The notes under the pieces: generated by a model | What the model was told of the DNA's origin: nothing | The model's database searches: none | What the model saw: only the letters and a program-made list of their open reading frames with translations | NCBI GenBank assembly: GCA_016210245.1 | Contig: JACQUR010000037.1 | Location: 1-12,363 of the forward strand | Direction of reading: 5' to 3' | Origin: Chloroflexota bacterium | Lineage (GTDB): Bacteria > Chloroflexota > UBA6077 > JACQUR01 | Length of the DNA stretch: 12,363 bases | Translations under genes and position numbers: made by a program | Part shown: piece by piece, positions 7,491 to 12,363 of the stretch | Layout: each line of letters begins with the position of its first letter | Numbering within the stretch: the first letter of the stretch is position 1

Positions 7491-8693
7491 TCACTCTGCT
7501 GCAGGGGTTTCTTCGTCTTTCTTCGCCAGCAACTTCTTCGCCTCAGTGAGACTGAAGTTGTGCAGAAGTGTCTTCGGCCGCCTGGCCTCGAAGTGCTTGG
7601 CCGCGGCGGATGCGTAGTTCAGAACCAGCGCCCGCGCCGGTTCTGATGCCAGGTCCACCTCCTCTGGCTCGCCGCGGCGGGGAACTGAATGCCACACATC
7701 CTCACCCGTGTAGCGGAGGTGGCAGCCCTCTCGCAGGAACAGGTCGATATCCGCGGTTGCCGCGAGCAGCGAGAGTCCCAACAGATACTTTCGAACCTGT
7801 TTCGTCTCTTCGTCTCCTTCGCCGCGGAGACCGCGCAGCGCCACCAGGTTTACCGTAACCTCGCGTTCGATCCGGCCCTTCGCCAGGACGCCACCAAGGA
7901 CCCGGCGCTCCGGATTCGGAGCGCCGTCGCGAAACTCCTGGAGGTACTTCGCGGCACTCGTGCCGACTTTGCGGAACGTCGCCGGGGCGTCCGCCAGGCC
8001 TTTCTCGGAGAGCTTCGTCTTCTTCGCTTTGGCTTCCTTCTCAAGCTCGGCCCGCTGCTGCTCGCTCAGTGCCTTCCAGGCCGAGTTGAACTGCGCCGCG
8101 GCGTGGAGTGGTTCCACGTCCCAGGCCCGGATGATGGCCCGCACCAGACGCGGACGCTTCTCTCCTGTGCCGCCGCGCGAGTCCCACACACCGAACACAA
8201 GCGACGTGGGCGCCAGCGTACATAGGAGCGCTGCATTTCCAGTCCGTCTGAGGGCCTCAAACGCCTTCGCCATGTCAGTTGCCAGAGTGGGCGACGCCTG
8301 GACGACTGCATCGGCGCCTCGATGCGCCAGGTCGAGGATCGAACGCTTCTCTTCGGAGTGCAGCACGATCTCAATCTGTGGGATGAGTCCTGCCAGCACG
8401 TTCTCGCGTTGCCCGTCGCCGGAAGCCTTGAATATCGGCTCCATTCGATTCGCTTGCGATCCGATGCTGTCGATCGTCGCGACCCTGGTGCCGTCGGAGA
8501 GCGTGTCGATGTTGTAGCCGATGTCGGCGTACGTGGGGGGGAAGATGACCCCACCTGCACCCTCGACCGGTAGAAGCGTCTGCTTCAAGTGCAACGCGAC
8601 GGGGCCCTTTGGGTCGGTTGCCCAGATGTCCAGGAGTTCGACAGTGACCTCCTTCGTGTGAGGCCTCGCTTCTTGTTGCGCCATGGTAGTCAT
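7491..8693 (-). CDS. csb1: Csb1 (GSU0053 family), Cas7-type Cascade backbone
   Basis: A 400-residue protein. Diagnostic Csb1 motifs are GGVIFPPTYAD (47-57), ATIDSIGSQANRMEP (72-86), the segment GGTGEKRPRLVRAIIRAWDV (174-193) and VLGGVLAKGRIEREVTVNLVALRGL (266-290). Csb1 is the Cas7 of type I-G: several copies would polymerise along the crRNA spacer and base-flip it for target recognition. Residues about 215-232 form a lysine-rich, probably helical charged stretch that might contact nucleic acid. The ATG start at 8693 has AGGAG eight bases upstream and overlaps the stop of the preceding cas8 gene in ATGA, a classic coupling arrangement. A second in-frame ATG lies three codons in. The frame extends upstream of 8693, but that would overlap cas8 by 60 more bases without a ribosome binding site. 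csb2 begins three bases after its stop codon. Confidence 0.95.
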   Translation of the reverse strand: MTTMAQQEARPHTKEVTVELLDIWATDPKGPVALHLKQTLLPVEGAGGVIFPPTYADIGYNIDTLSDGTRVATIDSIGSQANRMEPIFKASGDGQRENVLAGLIPQIEIVLHSEEKRSILDLAHRGADAVVQASPTLATDMAKAFEALRRTGNAALLCTLAPTSLVFGVWDSRGGTGEKRPRLVRAIIRAWDVEPLHAAAQFNSAWKALSEQQRAELEKEAKAKKTKLSEKGLADAPATFRKVGTSAAKYLQEFRDGAPNPERRVLGGVLAKGRIEREVTVNLVALRGLRGEGDEETKQVRKYLLGLSLLAATADIDLFLREGCHLRYTGEDVWHSVPRRGEPEEVDLASEPARALVLNYASAAAKHFEARRPKTLLHNFSLTEAKKLLAKKDEETPAAE

Positions 8694-9604
8694 CGAGCTT
8701 GCTCCTCTCTCACAGTAGTGATGGCTCGCGCTTGCCCCTCGGTTGCGGGCCAACCGAGGGTCATTCGGAAGACCCGTTGGGGAAAGGGGAGTGGGGACCC
8801 ACCGAGCGCCGCCCGTAGGAGACTCGGATGGAATAGCGCTTCGTCGCGCGACACCCGCGCTGTCTCACGGGGGATGCCGATGACTGCATAGCGGTACTCA
8901 AGCGCATGCACCCTCAGAGGACGCGCGTTCGCAAGGCCCAGCGCCGCGAAGACCTCGACGAGTGGAAACCCCATCGGAGCCATCCATGCGTGTTCGTTCA
9001 GCGAAAAGCCGATTTCCACCGGAACATAGTCGCGGCGCCAGTCGAACCGGAAGCTGCTGGTCTGCTCTGCCGAGAGGCCGAACGGATCGAACTCGGCGCC
9101 GAGACAGCGGTCGCGCACGAGCTCGATCGCGTCACGGGCCAGCGCCGCGCCGGGGTATCCTGCAGCACCGCCCCAGAACTTCACGGCGTCCCGAGAAGTT
9201 CGATCACCCCAGTGGTCGATGACGAGCCGCACCGGGCCAGCCTCTTCGTTTGCGCGCGCTCCTTGGAGCACGGCCGGCAGCGTCGCGGGGCTTGGTGGAT
9301 CGGGGAACGGAAACGGTTCGTCTTGCGTGAGCACCTCCGTCGGCACTTGCCACCTGCCTGTATCGTTTCCCGACCTGAACGGCACCAGCGACAGGACCGC
9401 TGCGCCCGATAGGAACCCAAGTACCACCGCGAACGGGTTCTTGTCACCCCCCGCCCGGAGCAGAAAGCGGACATCCGCCTCGTCGCTCCAGTCGAACCCG
9501 CCCTCCGCGTCACCAAGCAGCACGTCGGCCGCCTCGAGGAAGCCCAGGCACGCGAACACCTGGCCGGGATTGAAGAGGTCAACAGGGATGCACGCCTCGG
9601 CCAT
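8690..9604 (-). CDS. Small Cas8-type subunit of type I-G Cascade (GSU0052-like)
   Basis: A 304-residue protein between cas3 and csb1, the position of the Cas8u2/GSU0052-type gene in type I-G operons. The N-terminus IPVDLFNPGQVFACLGFLEA (6-25) resembles the 'NPGxxxACxGLLEL' opening I associate with small I-U/I-G large subunits (Csb3, Csx14 and Cas8u2 names have been used). WGDRTSRDAVKFWGGAAGYPG (132-152) and SFRFDWRRDYVPVEIGFSLN (184-203) are further conserved-looking blocks. By analogy with other Cas8 proteins it would sit at the crRNA 5' end, read the PAM and recruit Cas3; no catalytic motif is seen. It is much shorter than typical Cas8 or Csx17. Start: ATG at 9604, overlapping the cas3 stop by one base (TGATG), with AAGGAGG seven bases upstream. 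The open frame runs about 137 codons further upstream inside cas3, but that part is a shadow. I am sure of the role class, less so of the exact family name. Confidence 0.85.
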   Translation of the reverse strand: MAEACIPVDLFNPGQVFACLGFLEAADVLLGDAEGGFDWSDEADVRFLLRAGGDKNPFAVVLGFLSGAAVLSLVPFRSGNDTGRWQVPTEVLTQDEPFPFPDPPSPATLPAVLQGARANEEAGPVRLVIDHWGDRTSRDAVKFWGGAAGYPGAALARDAIELVRDRCLGAEFDPFGLSAEQTSSFRFDWRRDYVPVEIGFSLNEHAWMAPMGFPLVEVFAALGLANARPLRVHALEYRYAVIGIPRETARVSRDEALFHPSLLRAALGGSPLPFPQRVFRMTLGWPATEGQARAITTVREEQAR

Positions 9605-12363
9605 CAGCCGCCCTCCTTTCTCGCGTTCGAATCCCTGGCGTCGTTGTCGCGCGAGGCTTGCTGGTCCGCGGCGCGCAGCAGCGCCTCCCACCAGGCCAAC
9701 CCCCACGGTCCCCAGCGCTTCTGCAGCCGCGCGAAACGAAGCGCCACTTCCTGGGCGCGCCCTTCGAGGGCCGATGGCGGGGCGTCTTCGCAACCACCGG
9801 TCCCGATCAGGGGACGCGCCAGGCCGTGGTGGGCGGCGATCAGGTGGAGCGCCAGGTCCTGCAGGTCTTCCGGAAGCGCGCGAAGGCGCGCATCCTCCGC
9901 AGCTAGCGGCAGCGACCCGAACTCGTGGCGGTAGCCGTCGAGCAAAGCTGTGTTCACCGGACCGCGGGTCTTCGCATAGACGCCGTCGGTCTCGGCGTTG
10001 AAGGCACGCTGCCACCGATTGGCCCGTTTTCCCCTGTCATGCTGGCCAGCCGCGATGGCCAGCGTTTCGGCGTACTCGGCGCGCAGGCCCAGCCGGCGCG
10101 CCAGGTCGCGCGCTCGCTCTTCCGTCCACGCGAGGTGCTTATCGAGCAACTGCGGTTGCCCCGCGGATCGGTCCTCCTCCGTGGCGGCGTCGTGCCGCCA
10201 CTTCTCGAGTATGAGCCAACGGGTCGGCTCGCCGTCGTCCGACAGCTCGGTGGCGAACCTGAAACGCTCCCGCCACTGCGTGTCGACCGGGAGCGGTTGC
10301 CCGGCTTCGGCGACCCGCACTCGGAATCGAACAACGGGCGCTCCCGGACCCAAGGATACATCGCCGCCATGCGGAGCGCCGGCCGCCATCCACGCTTGCC
10401 CATCATCCACCGTGCGAGGCGCATCCTTCGCCGTGGGATCCAGGAGCCCGCCCTTCAGCCCCCCGATCCGAGCATCGACGACGAGCGTCGCACCGGCGAG
10501 GTTGCGCTGGAGTTGCTCCCGTTTCTTGCGGTCGATGCCCTTGTCAGAGCGGCCCAGCAGATCCGCGACGCGCAGTCCGGTCCGCAGATCGCCAGCGCCA
10601 CTAAGCACAACGCCTACGATATCGTTCCAGCGAAGTGGTGCGCCCTCGCCATCGTCGACCGCAGCCTCATCCTCGATCTCGGTTGGAGGCTCGGTCTCGT
10701 CGAGACCGTCGATCTCCTCCATTTCCTCGGCCTCCAGGCTTTGCCTGGCATCGATGCTCTCACTGCCCGGCTCGGCGGCAGCCGGGCTCTGGCTGGCCGA
10801 TGACCCGGTCAACGCCTTCGCACGAGCAGCCAGCCACTTGACCACCCGAAACGTCTCCGTCTCCAACCTCTCGCTTGCATGCGGTGGCGCGGCCTCGAAG
10901 AACGCCTCGATCTCGGCCTTCGTCGCGGCCACTCCGCGCGTCCGCACCGGCAGATGCGTTCGCCACACGACGGAAGTCTGGGGGTCGTCTTTGCCCCAGC
11001 CCCGCAGCCATGGGTCGATCTCCGGTCGCCCGGTGTGCTCCCTGAGCGAGGTCATGGACCAGGCGTCGACCAGCGCCCGTGAGAGGGCCGGTCGGAGAGG
11101 TGCAGGCGTGGTGGCGTCATCGAGGATCTTCCTCAGCTCGGGGTCCGCTTCGGCGCTCAGCTTGAGCTCGCGGAGCGCTCCCGGGCTCCCATCGGCGGCG
11201 CCGTTCTTGCGCGGCAGCCGGTCGAGCGGCTTCCGGAGCGCCCGGGCTTGTGCGAGCGACGCCTCGTGGGCCGCGACTGCCTTAGACTCTGCCTCCGTTC
11301 TGTCGCTCGGATCCTTCGCCAGCGCATCCTGGACTACCTCCTTGGGCTTCGGCTCTGGTTCGACGACCACGATGACGGTGGCCTCGCCATCGCCGCGCCG
11401 GTTCACGCGGCCCAGCCGCTGCACCATCCGCTCCCAGGAGACCAGGTCCGCGACCATGTGATCGGCGTCGAGGTCGACGCCGACCTCGCCTGCCGACGTT
11501 GCGAACACGAAGGCGGGCCGAGATGGTTTGCCCTTCGTGCCTGCGATGAAGCCCCGCTCCTTCAGCCACGCCGCCGCGTCCTGGCGCTCCAACACGCGCC
11601 GCCCGCCCACGAAGAGCTGCGGGTCAACATGCACTTTGGGGATGCCGGCCTTCTTGTCGCCCCTGGCCCGCTTCTCGATGGCTTCCCTGGCGGCCGCCGC
11701 GTCCTCGCGCTTGTGGCAGAACACGATGACCCGCACGGGACGCGTGCCATTATCGGCGAGCTTCCAGGCGTGCTCGGCGAGCGCGTCCTTCAACTTGGTC
11801 TCGTCGTCGAGCAGATGCATAGTAAGGCGCTTCGGCGCGTCGAGCCGACGGCACACCACGGGGTGCTTCAGGTCCGTCTTCTCATCGAGACCGAACGACT
11901 TGCTCGCCAATGCCCTGCCGGTGGCCGACAGCGCGAGCAGCTTGAAGGGCGGGACGAGCTTTCGCAGTGCATCCTCGCGTGGACCGAAGACCGCGCTACC
12001 CTCGGCCACCGTCTCGAGCAGCTTCTCGAACGGAGGCACCAGGTGCGCCTCATCCAGCACCACCAGCGTGTCTGCTCCCAGCAGGCCGGCGTGGTAAGGC
12101 CGCATCTTGCGGCTTATCCCATAGCCCTCGAACAGAAGCCGGGAGCCCACCATGTCGACGGTGCCGACGATGATGGCGGGCGAAGCCGGATCTTCGAGCC
12201 ACTCTTTGTTGTCGACCTGCTGGCCCCGCAGGGTCGAGATCGGCAGCGAGCGCCCTTCTTCCAGCCCGAGGGCTCGCTTCAGCGCTGGCTGGCGGTCGAC
12301 GTATTCACGGAGTCGCATGGCGACGTCCGTTGCCTGGTCAACCACTGCGCGCCGGTCCACGAC
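9604..12363 (-). CDS. cas3: Cas3 helicase-nuclease, HD domain at C-terminus (5' end outside window)
   Basis: The window contains 919 codons; the frame is open through the right edge, so the N-terminus with Walker A is missing. Numbering below starts at 12360. Superfamily 2 helicase motifs follow in order: DEAH (103-106), SAT (145-147), FATSAGEVGVDLDAD (286-300) and QRLGRVNRRG (314-323). The HD nuclease is at the C-terminus: H742, HD at 774-775 with K778, H812 in RHE, HH at 844-845 and D899. Helicase-then-HD order is the reverse of most Cas3 proteins and is known for type I-U/I-G. Residues about 525-575 form a strongly acidic, low-complexity linker between the two parts. Cas3 would be recruited by target-bound Cascade and would unwind and cut the non-target strand. 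It is the most upstream gene visible; the operon promoter lies outside the window. Its TGA stop shares one base with the next start codon. Confidence 0.95.
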   Translation of the reverse strand, partial: VVDRRAVVDQATDVAMRLREYVDRQPALKRALGLEEGRSLPISTLRGQQVDNKEWLEDPASPAIIVGTVDMVGSRLLFEGYGISRKMRPYHAGLLGADTLVVLDEAHLVPPFEKLLETVAEGSAVFGPREDALRKLVPPFKLLALSATGRALASKSFGLDEKTDLKHPVVCRRLDAPKRLTMHLLDDETKLKDALAEHAWKLADNGTRPVRVIVFCHKREDAAAAREAIEKRARGDKKAGIPKVHVDPQLFVGGRRVLERQDAAAWLKERGFIAGTKGKPSRPAFVFATSAGEVGVDLDADHMVADLVSWERMVQRLGRVNRRGDGEATVIVVVEPEPKPKEVVQDALAKDPSDRTEAESKAVAAHEASLAQARALRKPLDRLPRKNGAADGSPGALRELKLSAEADPELRKILDDATTPAPLRPALSRALVDAWSMTSLREHTGRPEIDPWLRGWGKDDPQTSVVWRTHLPVRTRGVAATKAEIEAFFEAAPPHASERLETETFRVVKWLAARAKALTGSSASQSPAAAEPGSESIDARQSLEAEEMEEIDGLDETEPPTEIEDEAAVDDGEGAPLRWNDIVGVVLSGAGDLRTGLRVADLLGRSDKGIDRKKREQLQRNLAGATLVVDARIGGLKGGLLDPTAKDAPRTVDDGQAWMAAGAPHGGDVSLGPGAPVVRFRVRVAEAGQPLPVDTQWRERFRFATELSDDGEPTRWLILEKWRHDAATEEDRSAGQPQLLDKHLAWTEERARDLARRLGLRAEYAETLAIAAGQHDRGKRANRWQRAFNAETDGVYAKTRGPVNTALLDGYRHEFGSLPLAAEDARLRALPEDLQDLALHLIAAHHGLARPLIGTGGCEDAPPSALEGRAQEVALRFARLQKRWGPWGLAWWEALLRAADQQASRDNDARDSNARKEGG
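9612..9618 (-). promoter_or_regulatory. Ribosome binding site of the cas8-type gene
   Basis: AAGGAGG on the minus strand, seven bases before the ATG at 9604 and inside the last codons of cas3. It fixes the start of the small cas8-type gene, whose open frame otherwise extends far upstream inside cas3. Confidence 0.85.

Noticed and set aside
8690..9270. Internal start for a Cas11-like small subunit inside the cas8-type gene
   Set aside because: Internal Cas11 starts are known for some other type I subtypes. I checked the in-frame ATG codons at residues 208 and 211 and found no Shine-Dalgarno sequence before them.
9998..11461. 487-residue plus-strand open frame
   Set aside because: Antisense to cas3, Ser/Arg/Ala-rich low-complexity composition; the helicase and HD motifs on the minus strand explain the region.

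Overview
This window holds most of a type I-G (formerly I-U) CRISPR-Cas locus: a long, perfectly regular CRISPR array on the left (23-2796) and the cas operon on the right, read leftward on the minus strand to the right window edge. Base composition is GC-rich throughout, with GC-ending codons and strong AAGGAGG-type ribosome binding sites. That fits a high-GC bacterium, for example from a deltaproteobacterial or myxobacterial lineage, but the sequence alone does not name it. No rRNA, tRNA, transposase or other chromosomal marker is present.

Layout, left to right. Bases 1-22 are probably the end of a spacer cut by the window edge. Bases 23-2796 carry 39 identical 36-base repeats and 38 spacers of 35-37 bases. 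Bases 2797-3062 hold no gene; this is the candidate leader and contains inverted repeats and a possible decayed repeat. Then come cas2 (3063-3353), a cas4-cas1 fusion (3356-5089), a 151-base gap, csb2 (cas5-cas6 type, 5241-7487), csb1 (cas7, 7491-8693), a small cas8-type gene (8690-9604) and cas3 (9604-12363, 5' end outside the window).

Transcription runs cas3 > cas8 > csb1 > csb2 > cas4-cas1 > cas2, then toward the array. The first joints are tight: a one-base TGATG overlap, a four-base ATGA overlap and a 3-base gap. The only real break lies between interference and adaptation genes. Csb1 would form the crRNA-coating backbone, Csb2 would process and cap the crRNA, the small Cas8 would complete Cascade, and Cas3 (helicase first, HD nuclease at the C-terminus) would degrade targets. 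Cas4-Cas1 plus Cas2 would select and insert spacers. All catalytic motifs inside the window are intact.

The system itself is a known subtype. The less ordinary observations are in the array and its flank. The repeat's stem sequence CCACGGC recurs at or close to the same edge of four spacers, where it can form competing hairpins. One of these spacers carries both stem halves. A nested inverted repeat lies between cas2 and the array, and there is a possible degenerate repeat beyond the last perfect one. Evidence on array orientation conflicts; I favour minus-strand transcription.
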